From Arbacia lixula (taxonomy: Eukaryota > Echinodermata > Echinoidea > Arbacioida > Arbaciidae): a stretch of DNA of 64,000 bases. The notes below the pieces were generated by a model. The model worked only from the letters and a program-made list of their open reading frames with translations, had not been told where the DNA came from and did no database searches. Location: contig OZ022576.1 of the NCBI GenBank assembly GCA_963669155.1, forward strand, positions 16,431,035 through 16,495,034. Direction: 5' to 3'. Shown one piece after another: positions 12,301-27,300 of the stretch (position 1 is the stretch's first letter; each line of letters starts with the position of its first letter). Position numbers and translations under genes: made by a program.

Positions 12301-15300
12301 GTTTCACCAAGCTGTTGATAAGATACGAACGACTTAACAAACGACTGGTAATCCCTTCCTGTGTTAAATCAGATTCTCAATGAACAAAGTGTGGTATCGC
12401 ATTCAGCACAAGAAGGGATCACCAGTCGTTTGTAAAGTCGTTCGTAACTTACTCACAGCTTGGTGAAACACCCCCCTGGTCCTTATTTCTCTCCTAGGTA
12501 TGGAACAGCTATGTGGATTAAGATGTTTTAATGAAAAACATAAGTGGCAGCTGCTGGGTTTGAACCCTTACCCTCCTAATCAAGAGTCAAGAGGATCGAT
12601 CCATTATATCCCGCCATTTCCACAAGTACTGATCCTGCTTTATACAAGAAAGTAACTCTCAAGCACAAGCTGTTATGCGTATCAACTAGAGTATATTTGC
12701 AGGCTCAATATTTTTCATAAGCTAGCAAACACAATTGGGGTTTTCCCATTTCAATATAATATCAGTACCTGTAATTGCTGCCTCCTAGCAGTATACAAAC
12801 TAATTTGTTTTTTGAAATACACCTGCTGTATGCAAACGTAATAGCCCTTTTAACAAATTAATATAATTTTGCTGTTCTTTGCCATCTAGTACCATGTGAA
12901 GGGGACTGCATGGAGGTTACCATTGTTCAATGAGAAATATTCTTTCAGACTTTATTAAAGGTTGTCAAATTGAGATATCTTTTATGTGTCAGAAGCAAAG
13001 CTCCATTTGAATGATTTGGTGAGGAGTGTATCTTCCCCGTGTATCTCGCATACATACTACGCTTGGTATCTAGACAGGTGTCTAGCATCGCCTTCTCTCC
13101 AATAATACATTCCCATGAACTTACAGGAAGTTCAACCGCCTGGATGAATTTTCAGACAAAGGTTCACAGCTACGAGCAAAAAATAATATGCCGCCTAACC
13201 ACAAACTTTTTATACATGGTATTGTAGAAGCTTGCTATCTTGCCCCTTGCCCCCCCCCCCCCCCACATCATGTTTGTTCATTTCATTGTTTTTTCCTGAT
13301 CCAACATATAACAAAGTTCCTTTGAAAGATGAATAAGGCTTCCTGTAACAGATGAGGCATGGTAGACTGTGAATATGATTAATTATTTTAAGTTCAACAG
13401 GGTGGTTAAAAGTAAGACTAAAAAAGCTCTCTAAAAAGGACTATTTATATTAATCATTCACTTTTTCATGAGTTAAAATATCTAGCACATCTGCTTCCAA
13501 ATTGACATCTGATTGAAACATGATGACTATGAACCACATTTGTGGGCTGTGATTTGTTAATAAACAGGAAATGCAAGATATGACTTTGTGATAGCAAATA
13601 CTTGAGGAAATATTCGATCAAGTCATCTCCAATTCTGTATTCATACAGTTAATATATTCCCTCAAATATTTTCTGACTTGTAGTCTTTATTAAAACTTGT
13701 TATATCATCTCAAGGAAACATGAATGTTTGGCTCTTCCTAAGTAGCCATTATCCTACATACTAGGCGACATGAAAAGTAATAATGGTTGTTTTACAGTGT
13801 ATTCACACAGTGAAAGATGAATTAACTTAAAATGACTACTGAGCGACAAGAGTAGTTGAACACTTCCTGTGCCAAATAAAATACTATTCTATGGGATTTG
13901 TGTGATACGTGAGGGAAATACACATAATGAGTTAATGGCGTTGCAGTGCAAGACCTATCTGAACTCTTAAATTATCAATGGCATATCATTGTGTCGTAAG
14001 CATATAGGATTTTCAAGCTTTTGAAATGAACGGGTTGACAACTCCCACAGGCTGTGACACTACAACCCAACTTTGAGCCCAAGGCATGCAAATTAGATCC
14101 ATGAGAAATCCTGCATATCTGAGTCAACCCACACTTTCTGATAATTGGGTCATAATTTTCTCAACCTTTCTCATTTTGTCCTGCTTTATTCACAACTATT
14201 TAGGTATTTTCCTTAAGCATCTTAAACTAGCAAGACAAAATATTATTCTATGCAAATTGTGTGTATAGATGGTAAAACAAATCCACAACGGCAAATAAAG
14301 TGTTAAGCACATGAAAATGTGAAGTCCACTCACCAGCAGACCATCTATCCTCTGTTTGGCATCCAGACTGTAGGAACAAAAAAAAAGAAGAGAAAGAGAA
14401 CCACAATTAATTTACATGCATTCATATCATCCCTGTGACACTTCTAATGTATACAGTGCAATATCTAGTTCACAGTCTCTGGAGCTGCCGGATGTATGCA
14501 CCACATGAGCACATAACATTCACCATGGAGTCAAGAAAACAAAACATAAAAATCAGATGTAATAAGAATGACAATCACCGTTCTTGGTGACACCCAATAA
14601 CATCACTACCATACTCCTCAAATTTTATTTAAAATTTCAAAGTGCTTAAAATAGTTATATCAAACAAAATTGTATAGTAATTTTCACATAAATGTATTGC
14701 ACATTGCAATGCAACCACAGATAAAATCAATCATATCCATGTACATGTGTGTAACTACATAAATGCAACTCAGCACTTGCGGCTGAGTTTAAGTGGGAGG
14801 AAAAGCATCATAAAGGCAAGTCAATCTATCCATTTTTTTTCTACGTACAAACTGATGAGTTGCTTAAACTGTAGCACCTGCACTGGCTACATTGTAACCC
14901 AATATTGCTCTTGTGTCTCAAGAGCTCAGGAAGGTCTACATACATGTAGTCACTCTTCCAGTTTCTACCACTTTCACGGATCAGAAGAAGGAAATCCACA
15001 CCAAGCACAGACTAATGATCACTGCCACATCAGCGAGCCAGACATCGTTCAAGACAACAGAAGTTTGAGCAGACCCATCAAAGTCACAGGTGCTTGCTTT
15101 TTTTTTCAGGATGTCCTAGACAAAGGAGTTTCAAAACTATCATCATCATTATTTTTTTTTAGTCAGGTTATCAATGCAAACCTTTACCCCTGATATGTTT
15201 ATTCATGACCAACTAACAAAGATGAAGTACTGTATAAGCTGTTATTTTCGCGAGGGTTTTATTTTCGCGAATTTCGCGAATGAACGAGCAAACGCGAATT

Positions 15301-18300
15301 TAACAACGCACGAAAATATTCTCATATCAACTTGCAACATTACGAGATTATACTAAGTACTAACACGCATGGCGAACAAATGCAGCAGCATACAGCGCAT
15401 GCCTCACAAACAGCATGGTCGTATGATGTCAGGGAATTTCCCTGGATGAGTGTACGTGAACGCGAATTTAACAACACGCGAATATGTGGCAGAAGCCGCC
15501 ATTCGCGAAAATATATGTACGCGAAAATAACAGCTTATACAGTATATCTTATTCTTTACCCCTTATATGCACATAACCAATTCATAAAGATGAGGCATAT
15601 GGTATTTACAAATGCACACATATTATTGCAAATAACAGATTGATACAAAGCGGTAATGGAAAAAGATATCAACAGTGCCCAAAGATTCATGGATGATTCA
15701 CTATGCACTCAAAAATTACTTGTGAATGAGCTGTACTTGAATGATATGTCATGAATTCATCCAACATAGATCAACAGATCAAAATCATTGAACACTGATA
15801 TCTGAGCGCTGAACTCTCTCATCTTCTTTATTCCCCTCTTTCTTTCTCTTTCTTTATTCTTTACCCCCCCCCCCCCATCTCCTCTCATTCTTTTTTTTTC
15901 TCTCTCTCTACACCCCTACCTTTCTGTGTTGCCATGTGTCCAAGGATGGATCTTTCTCACACCACCTCTGCCGCTACCTTTCTCTTTCTCTTCACCTTAC
16001 CAATTATTTCCTTCTCCTCAAGCTTTAAAGTCTCAACACAAAATGAGTCTGTTGTGAACTTGTGACCATCAGTGCATGTAAGTAGGCATTACACAACACT
16101 GACAGCTTCGGTGAGTCATACAAAGAATTCATACCAGCATATTCCTGCTATTACACAATCTTTGAAAGAAAGCCTGCGCTAATGAGCTTTGTATTGACTG
16201 CAAGACTTCTTCCTTCATACAATGTACATAAACCTTTGAAATTTCCAGACATGTGCTTGTGTGCACATACAACAGTAACAGAATATGATATGATTGAACT
16301 ACTGACAGTACAATATACATGGAAAATGGATGCTCTTGCACACTGTCATCAAGCACTGTGAAACTAACATCTTTAATGCATGAGTATTTTTAATGGGAGC
16401 CCCTCGATGCAGTGCACAGAAGCTAAGGAGTGGGACCCTGGGAAGCCTATTTTTAATTCCTGAGGAAGGGACAGAGGCTGATGATTTCCCCAGGGTTACG
16501 ATGTACATGTATTCCTATTCAGTCTATCATCATTCTGCATTCAACCTATCACAGAGAATCAATGAACACTGCCCATCACCTTATTATATTCCCAAACAAT
16601 CGCTCAAATATAATTGAGGTTAAGAGGGCTTTTAAATCACTTTTCACTACCTACCCATACAAAATTACACAACCTACCCTAGCTTGTGGATTGAAGTCTT
16701 GTTTGACATATTCTAGTACCATTATCTGATGTTATTGGTAGACATGTGGTCATTTTGAAAGGGGTAGTTGGCCCCTTGTGATAGCCTTTATGGCTTTCTT
16801 TTGTCATATACAACAAGGCTGGAGTATGATAAAGCTCGAGATAGACCAATTTAAATCCCGAATGTTTGTGACAAGATGAACTGAAATACATTAGACAAGC
16901 GCCAGTCTTAAGGGCCATTTTCTTTATATGAAAGATGCACAACTTTCCTTCTCTAAACCGCAAACAAGCCCAATAAAAAAAAACAGTGTGAATTTAGGCT
17001 GACACTCTGTTGTTTTTTTCAAACAAGTCTGATCCGTAAGATGTAAAGAGTGCACCAGAGTATTCTACCTCCTCAGGCAGCTACATATTATACTGGTGGG
17101 GGTTCATGCAGATTTCAATTACAAAAAGCCAAAAAAAAAAAAATTATGCAATTAATAGCATAAGAGGCTATTCATTCGTTGTTCTCATGTCATGCTTAGT
17201 ATGATTAAATATTTTAGTTTCATGATATCAGGCTTGAAAATAGCCCCCACAAACAAAATTTGTCTTTTGTTGCTATCCTCAAGCAACAAATCCGCAAACA
17301 TACACCAGCTTATCTAATCCAACACAAATACTATGTATGGCTTTTCACTTGTAATCTGCAATCAATGATAAGTATAACATTAAAAGCTCTGACCATTTCA
17401 AGTTTTGAATTGTTGTCATGGAAGTTACCACAATTGTTGTGGTACAATTATTGTAGTTATATATTGTATGTCATGTGACAAACAAGAGTGACAACTGCCA
17501 CTCAGTTATTAAACAGGCCCTCATCACGTGACCTTCACATGCACTTTCAAAATATTGCAACTGACACCATGACCTCTGCTGTCATGCACATGTAATGTGA
17601 TAACTTGAACTGAAAAAAAGTAGGTCACTTTATATTACACACCAACAAACTGAGCTTGTTTTTCCTCAACACAATCAGCTTTCAGGCAATTCATCAACAT
17701 GATGTACTCTACAAGCAGCAGTGCAATTAAACTGCAGAATTCATCATACCAACTGCAAAGCACGAATCATTCACGAATTCACCAGCGGGGCAAATTTCAC
17801 CAGCAATTTAATTCTGATGTCAGTGCACACCTTTGTACATGAAGCTCCAGAAGAAAGCTATGCATGCATTATAATGATGATAACAGGACTGTGGCGAACG
17901 GGAACAGTGAACTTGATTAGACATGAATTGTTTGAAAATCCATGAACTGTTTGCTTGCAGAGGGATGGTTGGCTCCAGGGGAATTATGGTTCTCCATGAA
18001 ACCCTGATCACAACACGCAAACAGAAAGTGGAGTAGTCACACCCATCACAAAACACTGTTACACCTCCCTCAACAGATTTTTTTTTTTCTGATAGGGCTC
18101 TCTACCCTGATCTGAAAAAAATTCTTGTTTTGCCCATGTGAAAGCAAAAGTTTTAGTTAACATCAATGATAAAAATACATGTTATTTAGTAGGTACGCTC
18201 TTAAAACGACGAGTACCGTCTCTAAAATCATATTTTCATTGTCACGACAAACTAAGAGTACTTTTATCCAACAATAATGCACACAAGTACAAGAACTTAA

Positions 18301-21300
18301 CCATAGAGAGACACTTCAGGGAGGTTTGAATGCACACAATTATAAGGGAATTTCAGGACATATATCTGGTCTCGTAATTTATGGTTATTTTCCTGATCAG
18401 GGACGCATGACAGCACCTAGGTACTGACATCTGTAACAAACCACATCAAGAAATCAGTGTCCTATTATGTGAGCTATCCTTTTCCTTTCCAGGCATGTCC
18501 CTTTGTTGAACCAGGGCCTGGTTGAACATCATGCTGGTTTTGTATGTATTGGATTGCAATAGCTGAGCAGTTCTTTCAAGGTTTCAGTATCGGATGACTT
18601 CAAAGACAATGGGGGGATCATGTCTTTTCTACAATTGAATGCTTTCCTTCAATGATTTCAGAAAGGGACCATATGTTGTTATATTGCCAAGATTCTATGC
18701 AGATTTTTTTTTTAGTACTGAATATGATACCATCTAAATTCAATTTGGAAAGAAAAGGTCAACTTATATATTTCACTTCTTTTATTTTGTGCAGGAGTTC
18801 TTAATGGTAATATATTATAAATGGCAAGGTTTTTATACACAACTTTATACATATGTATACTCCACGTTTAACTGAGTGAAAAATGACAGGGATCAGTGGA
18901 GATAACTTCTGTTCTAGTTTCCTTGTTTTGTCCACATTTATAACCAACCAACCAACCAACCAACCAAACCCCTTGTGATTGATGGGTATTTCCATTCTCT
19001 TCAACTCTCCTACATGACATCAAAGAAATTCCATATATTTTAATGTCAATCAATGGGAGAGGGTAGTGCAAATATGCTATGAATTTCTGAGCAGCATTCA
19101 GCAGCTTCACATGTGACTGGGTATCAATGAAGATAATACTTCAAACTATTTCTTCACCTCATAGGCTAATTTTACACTTATAAAGTCACTAAAAAAAAGC
19201 GCTTTCGATATATACAGTCAAACCTGGCTATGCGGCCACCTGGATTCAGCAGCCACCTGCCTATAGCAGCCACCTTCGACTCCTCCGCAGAGAAATTCAG
19301 TGTTAAAGACCCTGGATATAGCAGCCACCTGGCTAACGCGGCCAGCGGCCACCCATTTTGTCTCCCTCGGCCAAAATTTCACTGTGTATAGCGGCCACCA
19401 ATTCTGAAATCACCCGTCCCTATCGGCGTGGAAAGTTGGCTTTTTGCGATGCGACGTAACTTAAACGGCCGTGAAAAGCTAGAGGCGTGAAAAGCCTGCT
19501 TTCTAGCTGCATGACGTAATACAGCTCATTAACACATTCTCGAATTGTATGAAACTTGCCAAACAAAAAGCAGGATCTTAACTTGATTACCCTAATCAAT
19601 GAAATCCCGATGTCCGGTGTATTTTTTTTTCTTTTTTTAGTGAGTCTCTGCATCCCATGCTTTTATTGTTGTGATGAATAATACCCCGGATCCTCGCTCG
19701 GCCCCGAGGCCAGCGCAGCCCGGGTTCGCGCGCGCCCTCAGCCCATGCCCAGACCAATCTGGATCCGCGATATGCGCTACTGCAAGCTGGCAGCAGCGCG
19801 CGGTTCTTCAGCGTTCGCAATCTCAGAAGCACACAGCTAGGCTGTAGCTCGAAACTCATCGATATGCCTATGGAATAAGTTGCTTACTTCAATCAACTCC
19901 CGTTCGGAAATTATTGAGGCAAAAATATTTTAAAAGACACGATAAAGAATAATTCTCAATAATAAAATATGTCAAGATAGGAGATATATTTTAATGTGCA
20001 TTTGTAGCCGTATATTTTTTTCTTTGATTAATCGAAATTAATATTTATCGTGCTACCTTAGACAAAGTAAGAGTGCACTATGCACGGCATTTGCACTAGC
20101 TGTCAATCGATCGGAGAGAGAAACAATAGACACGAAGATGAGGAGATTATTACTAACAACGAAAAAGAGAACACTTGATTATCATTAACGTGGGTATTTT
20201 AATTCAAGATCCTGTTTTCGGCAAGTTGTCGTTCTTTTGAAATTGTTATGCCGTAATTATTCACTATTCAAAGCAACGCCAATGCCCAAGCAAGCGGGCT
20301 TTTCATCATACGCAGCCCTTGTTGCTATCTTTCCTAATATCCGGAAGGCTGCCGGTGGAGCTCCATTCTCTTCTTTTCAAAATGTGGACATGAATAAGTT
20401 GCAGATTCTTGTAATTAACGAATGTTTCTGGGTTTTTTCAGAAGGGTATTTCAATTCAAGATTCTGTTTATTTGACAAAGTTAACAATTCTGTTCAAAGT
20501 TTTAAACGATTTACGCCCGCCCGTACTAATGTATGCGAGTGGTTCCTCGCAGTGCTAGGTCGTGCAGTGCTGCATGGTCAAGACATTATGAATATCCCAA
20601 ACGTAAGAAACTAAACGCACATTAACTTGAGATTTTAAAGAAATCCGATAACATGTGTTTTCTCTGCTAAACCACATTTATTTCATCAGTTAGAATAGAA
20701 ATTGTCTTTCGTGGCGTAAGATATCTAACATAGCATTTATCACCGAGACTCGCGAGAGTTGAGACAGCAGATAAAAATATGATATTGCAGATCTAGACTA
20801 AACAAACATACCCTTGGATGCTCATGACCCTTTACCGTGCCAACTGTTTGGGCCCCTTTCAGGGCACAAAAGAAATAATACACAGATCTCACACAAAATC
20901 GCACACACAGAAATAATACACAGATAACGAAAATGTGCCTTCAGGTTTATTCATATTTCTCATTGAACGAAAACATGATAAAATACTATTTATATATCAC
21001 ATAAAAATAAGATGTGTGTATATCATACATAAGCAATAAATTATGTTGCAGCATGAAGGTTACATTGTGGAAAACATATCTATGCTCAAAATCAAAATGG
21101 CCGCCGACCTGTCTATAGTGGTCACTTTCGTGGTTTCCCTTGAGCGGCCGCTATAGACAGGTTTGACTGTATCATGAATTTACATCCCATCATTTGTACT
21201 TGTCAAAAAAATGTGATGTCTGACTGCCAATTTATTGGCCAGTAGTGTGCATGCACCAAATGTCGGCCATTTTCTAATGTGTGCAGCATGCATGGGTTAA

Positions 21301-24300
21301 GACTATTTACACTAGCAAAAAAAGGTAATAGTTCAAAAAATATTAGAAAAACACACTCCAGAGCAGGGTGTTTCAAGCAATATCTGTAAGAGTAGTTGCC
21401 TAGCAACTTTCACTTTTTGCTGGCGATGTTACAAAATATTTAACTTTTTTACTGCCCTTGTAAATGAAGGTTGAAGGTTGATGCAATTTCCATACTTTCA
21501 ATACTAAATTTGTTTTACTTCTTTTGAACATATAATGCTATGCAAAAAGCAACTAGAGCAGTCGATAAATATGCCTCTGCCTCTTTGCTGGCTCTATTTA
21601 GATTTATTCTCAGAAAACCTGTTTTAACCATTCTTATGTGAAATGAAATTATATTCTGTTTTTTCATGTTTAGCCAAGTTTGGCAAATGTTCATTGGCCT
21701 TTGACCTCGTATTTCTTTGACTTCCAATCTAATCAGTCGGTCTAAATCCATCCTTGTATCAAGTTTGTTTAAAATAAGCCAATTTTGGGGTAAAGTTCAT
21801 TGACCTTTGACCTTTCAGAAATGTTACCCACACTTTCACCAGTCTACCTCCATGAACCTCTGTACCATGTTTGGTTCAAATTGAACCATTAGATTTGCAT
21901 TCAATGTGAAAAATATTAAATTTGAAATTTGGGACAATTTTTAGCCAATTTTGGCAAAGTTCAATGAGAGTTAACCTCTGACCTTTGAGAAATTTAACCA
22001 AGAAATATCGTCAGTCTACCCCCAAGTAGTGATCCATCTTTGCACCATGTTTGGTTGGTATCGCACAATTGGATCTTGATTTATTTTGAAAAATATCAAT
22101 TTGGGGGCAATTTTTTAGCTAATTCTTGGCAAAGTTCATTGACCTTTGAACTTTCAGGAATTTTACCCAAACTTTCATTAGTCTACCTCCATGAAGTGAT
22201 ACATCTCTGTACCATGTTAGTTTAGAATTACACCATTAGATTTGGGTTTATTGTGAAAAATATCAATTTGGGGCTAATTTTTAGCACCAAATCAAAGTTT
22301 TTTGATCTTTGACCTCTGGTGTTCCAGGAATTTCACAAAAAAATGTCACCAGTCTATCCCCAAGTAGTGATCCATCTTAAAACCATGTTTCATGAGAATT
22401 GCATCCTTGGATTTGGATTTATTGTGAAAAAAAAAAATATAAAGCTTGGGGCAGTTTTCAGCCACTTTTGGCAAAGTTCATTGACCTTTGACATCTGAAC
22501 TTTCAGCAACTTTATAAAATGTCACCAGTCTATGTAGTGATCCATCTTTGTACAATGTTTCATGAGAATTGCATCCTTGGATTTGGCTTGTGAAAAAAAG
22601 GTAAATTAGGAGCAATTTTTCCACAAAGTTCATTATTTCATGCAATACACACATGTACCATGTTTGAAGCAAATCTGGTTAACGGTTCTCAAGATATTGC
22701 CTAAATGGATTCAGGACGGATGGACGGACAGACGGATGGACGGACGGACAACCCAACAACATAATGCCTCCGGCCACTTCGTGACGGAGGCGTAAAAACT
22801 ACAATATCATTTGCACACTACTGTTTCACTACAGGTAGCACATCTTTCATACATATGTTTATACATTCATGTAAAGCATGTTACTTTTTCAAAACATATC
22901 TCTTAAAAAGCAAAAGACCATTTAGTTATAAATGTTCAAATTGTATGCACGTTGTCCAAATAATATGTTACTAATGGTGGCCCCAAACCTTGTCCATGGT
23001 TTGTCTGAGTAGTAACAACTAACAGATCATACAGTGTGCGTTCCATCAAGTACAACTCAATAACAAAATACAGGTGAATGTAGTGGTGCGTTACTACACA
23101 GTGAGGTTAAATGTTAATACATTACAAAAATGGTCTATTGCTCAAGCTTGTGAACACAAGCTCTACAAATAAAGAACTTATCAAATTCTACATACAGATA
23201 ACATAATGCTGTCCATAGTACTCGTGAATCGATATTCGGGAGAAAGGGAGAAGATGAAGATGAAAAGAGGGAGAGGGAGAGAAAGAGAAAGGCAAAAAGA
23301 GAGACAAAGGGAGGGAGAAATAACTTTTGGAAAAAGGGACCTTTTTATACAAATCTCGGAATCTGATCCAATTTTGTTTCTCTTTCGCTTTGTCTCTTTT
23401 CCCCTCTTTCTTTTTCGCTTTTCCACATGTTCTATTATTCCCCTTATCACTCTAATCATACAACTTTATTTGTCCTGCATGCACACATACCTGCACCTGG
23501 CAGGAGCTACGTGCAAAACGTGGATGAATTTATGGTATAATCTGCAACTCCCATCGAACATTTCATTAATAGGTAGTGGTACAATGCAAAGTTACCAACT
23601 AAAATTCCTGTACACAGAATCAAAATTTGAACGAAAGAGTTGCGTTGTACATGTACGTGAGGTTAAACTGGCCATTTGTTCTTATACTGGAGTTTGAGTG
23701 GAAAGTTCTTTCCTCACTGTTCTCCCTTATACCCCCTCCCCCTTCCACTCTCTCTAATCCCCCCCCCCCCTTTCATCTCATCATCATTGATACAAAGCAT
23801 GAGTAGGATGCAGGAGAAATACATGGAAAATTTCGGGGGCTTCTTTTTGAGCTCATTGGCCGTTTGTCTGTAATTTTACATCATGTCTATTGGAATTTGG
23901 GGGGCCCTTTTAACATTTCCAGGGCTTTTTTAAGCATGTCGGGGGCGAAATCGCCCTGAGCCCCCGTGTATGTTTTCCCCTGGTAACATGTATTCTGCAG
24001 GCACACACACTTACTAAGACACTAGCTCTAAATGTATTCCTTGAAGTAAGGCTACAGCCCAGCTAGCAGCTCGGCTCCATGGGGAAGCATACAACAAATA
24101 TAAGCTAGTCTCTACATTTCAGACCCATTGATTCAGACTGGCTGATTTATGAACTGGAAAGGTCTTGTGCCTGCGTTATAATGTGGGCATCTGGCATGTG
24201 TTCAGAAGTAAAAAGATCTGTAGACCTATGCACCCTTAAACCTCCCTACACAGGCCAGCGTGTTATTGTGAAACTGTTTTAACAATGCATGAATGAAACC

Positions 24301-27300
24301 AAAACAAACATCTATATGGTCACCCTGCTTCTCAGTAAAGAGCGCAGAACTATCGTAACTCACTATTGTGCTTAAAAGACAATCACAATTATTCAGGATT
24401 GACATTACTTAATTCTTCTGTAAATAACACCAATATTATAAGTGTTCTATTCTGCATTTACTAAGGTCATCGTCAGCTTTTTCTTCATGACAGAACTGGG
24501 CTTTTCAGTGCCCCATTCCTCGGCTGTCAAACATCATATCTATTACTCTATTCTGGATCTGGACATGTCAAAGTATTTATTTTGCACTAACACTACACAT
24601 GTAAATCCATAATCAAACAGTGTGTGCATGCACTTAGCAAAAAGGCAGTAAACCAAGCCAAGGAGTAATCAATGTTGTGTGTTATTCTCCCTGTCCCCTC
24701 CTCCCTCAACCACACACGGTTGCTGTGAGTACAAAATGGTACACACCACACAGGTTCGCCAGGCTCGTAACTCAATGGACGTACATGTACATGAACCCCA
24801 CGAGCTAGCACACTGCAGTACACATGACCAGAAATCAGACATCTCCATACACACACACTTACACATGCACACACACATACACTCTCACATGTGTGTGAGG
24901 AGTGTGCTGACACACACACACACACACACACATACACACAGCCCACCATACACACTTACACACACCCATCCATACACACATCCGCACTTGACATCCTATG
25001 CGCCGCTCCTAGCCCACTCAGTGGCATGGAGAGAGGCCTGAGTGACTGACACAAGCGGCAGTAGTTGGATACATGTGACCCTTCTAAAATTCATGCTTAC
25101 AAAATGCTGCTCCGCATCCAGCGCGCTGCGGGAAGAAATTTCGCATCACATGTACATGACATTCAATTCTGTTTACTGCACGTGTTTCCGTGTACAAAGC
25201 ATTCCTAATCCACATGTTTTCATGTTTGAAGGACAATTCAAAATCCCTGATCATGTAAACATAATATCATTAGTAACACTGTTGATGATGTTGTGGAGTA
25301 AACAAGCAAGCCGACAACAGACGTTTCAACAACTTTTTGTGTTATAAACAAAAACAACAAGTTTTATTCCGTATTTGCATGTGTTTTTGGCATGCAAATA
25401 TTCTACATGCCAAATTTCAGCAAAAAGCAAAAAAACAATAAATATATTATTCATATTTAAAGTTTAAAAGCTTTCTCATACATTTCATTGATATTTCTCT
25501 GTTCCAATAAAGGGCAATAAATCATTGCATATTAGACTATATATACCGGCAGTATGGTTACATGCATTTTTGACCTCACTATTAAACATCATGTGACATT
25601 ACACCAAAGACCTTATTCTGAAAGTTTATAACTAAATAGGGAAATATATTAATACCGTTACCACAAAGTTCATCTCAAGTGGACCAGATGGTGAGTCACA
25701 TTGAAGGTGATTGAACGCACAAGGAAATAATGTATAAACCCTTCATGATACATGCTATAGTACAGTACACCTCTGATGGTGTACTAGTATTGTTTATTAA
25801 TAAATGTAGAAACATCCCAACTTTCCATGTATCACATGATATGATATCTTAATCCTCTCATTACATGTGGCACACAACAGTGCGCAAACTAAATGGCATT
25901 TGAACGGGTTGGGATTGAAAGTGTTAAAGTACTCATGAACATAAGACTTTGTTTTTATATGTGTGGAAACATCCATGGACATGTAAATTGCCACCAACTT
26001 TCTTTTGATCCACTTGCCTCGATTTGGTTGAAGATAAAGTACAACCTATTTGCAGACAAAAAATAGATAATTTCATAATTTGCATAAACCACAAGATAAT
26101 TTTATGAATGGAGGTCCACTGTGTGAAATATGAAACTTACAAGAGATGTAACATTCATAAAATGCATAAAAAACTTTCTTCATTTTAATTTGCCTTTCCG
26201 GCTCAGCTTAATTTTCTTTGAATTCATACGATCAAATGCTCCTAAATTGTAAATACAACATCCCCCATCGACTATGAATAGAAGAAGTATATCGTGTTGT
26301 ACATGGCACAGAACACAACAGAGTAATACAATACCAGTACTGTTCAAAGCAACGAGTTTCAGTTTTAAAGACAGGGCCGACGTCTCAAGGGGTCCAAAAT
26401 AGATTGAGCTATTGCGAGGCTTATATTGATTGATAGCCTAATAGAGTGCCCCATACAGTCTATGTGTCATCTTAAAACAATGCATTAACCCTGCTGCAAA
26501 TAGGAGCATGCACATGACCCTTGTGCTATACTTGCACTTCATACTAGCCTCTAATGTAAAAGATTCTGTATACAAAAGCTTATTTAAAACCTCCTCAGTC
26601 TCATGCGAATACAAATGCTTTTTTCATAGCTTGATACAATGTAAGCCTCTACTGTGCATGTACATGTATTTGAACACGGATGAATAAAAAAATCTGTAAG
26701 GGGTCCTCAACTTGGATTTTGTTGAGCATAAAAAATTGTCCATGTAATTCATTGTTCATCACCATGGAGGTTAAGAGCGAGTGATACTATTTGCCTGACA
26801 TTTTGGCTATCACCAAACAAAAGGTGTCCATACATGCGAGCCTGTGAATTGCAGTTGTCCGTTTGACACTCTCGATTGCCATCCTAGGCCCAAAATTATT
26901 TCAAAACGTCATGTACAGTATCCACAATGTAGCTCAGCTTTGGATTGTATTACAACTACATACATGTACACGTACAAAAAAAATGTATTCATGTTTTACA
27001 GCAGAAAACAGGAAGGAACATGCTTATTTCTGACCAAGTAAAATAAGTCTGTTTTTTTTTTCAAATTTATGCTAATGCAAACCCATTTACTTTACTGTAA
27101 TCTTACTTTAATGACAAGTACGGTCAAGCTTTTATAAATACACTTTGGTTTTGAAATGTATGATCTATGCACATAAACAGTAACATGAACACTTTATTTC
27201 TTATGTTTGTTTAAAATTGCTTCAATTTTGTTCATGGAAATCCAAACTTTTTGCTCTGGGCTCCTGAAATATGAAAATTACACAATGTCATGATTATATA

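Larger units (their letters stand above)
11536..14333 (-). other. RFX7-like intron 2 (2.8 kb)
   Basis: Holds a foldback element with a 23-G run (12277-12476), a tRNA-Lys-like SINE head (12535-12625), an (AAT)n tract near 12153-12172 and a C-run at 13249-13264. No coding signal. Confidence 0.75.

Noticed and set aside
14747-15193. 148-residue plus-strand ORF
   Set aside because: No motif, mixed low complexity, no splice or start context; consistent with chance.
18943-18970. (CCAA)n tract considered as a CRISPR-like or regulatory repeat
   Set aside because: A short simple tetranucleotide repeat with no spacers; CRISPR is not expected in this eukaryotic DNA.
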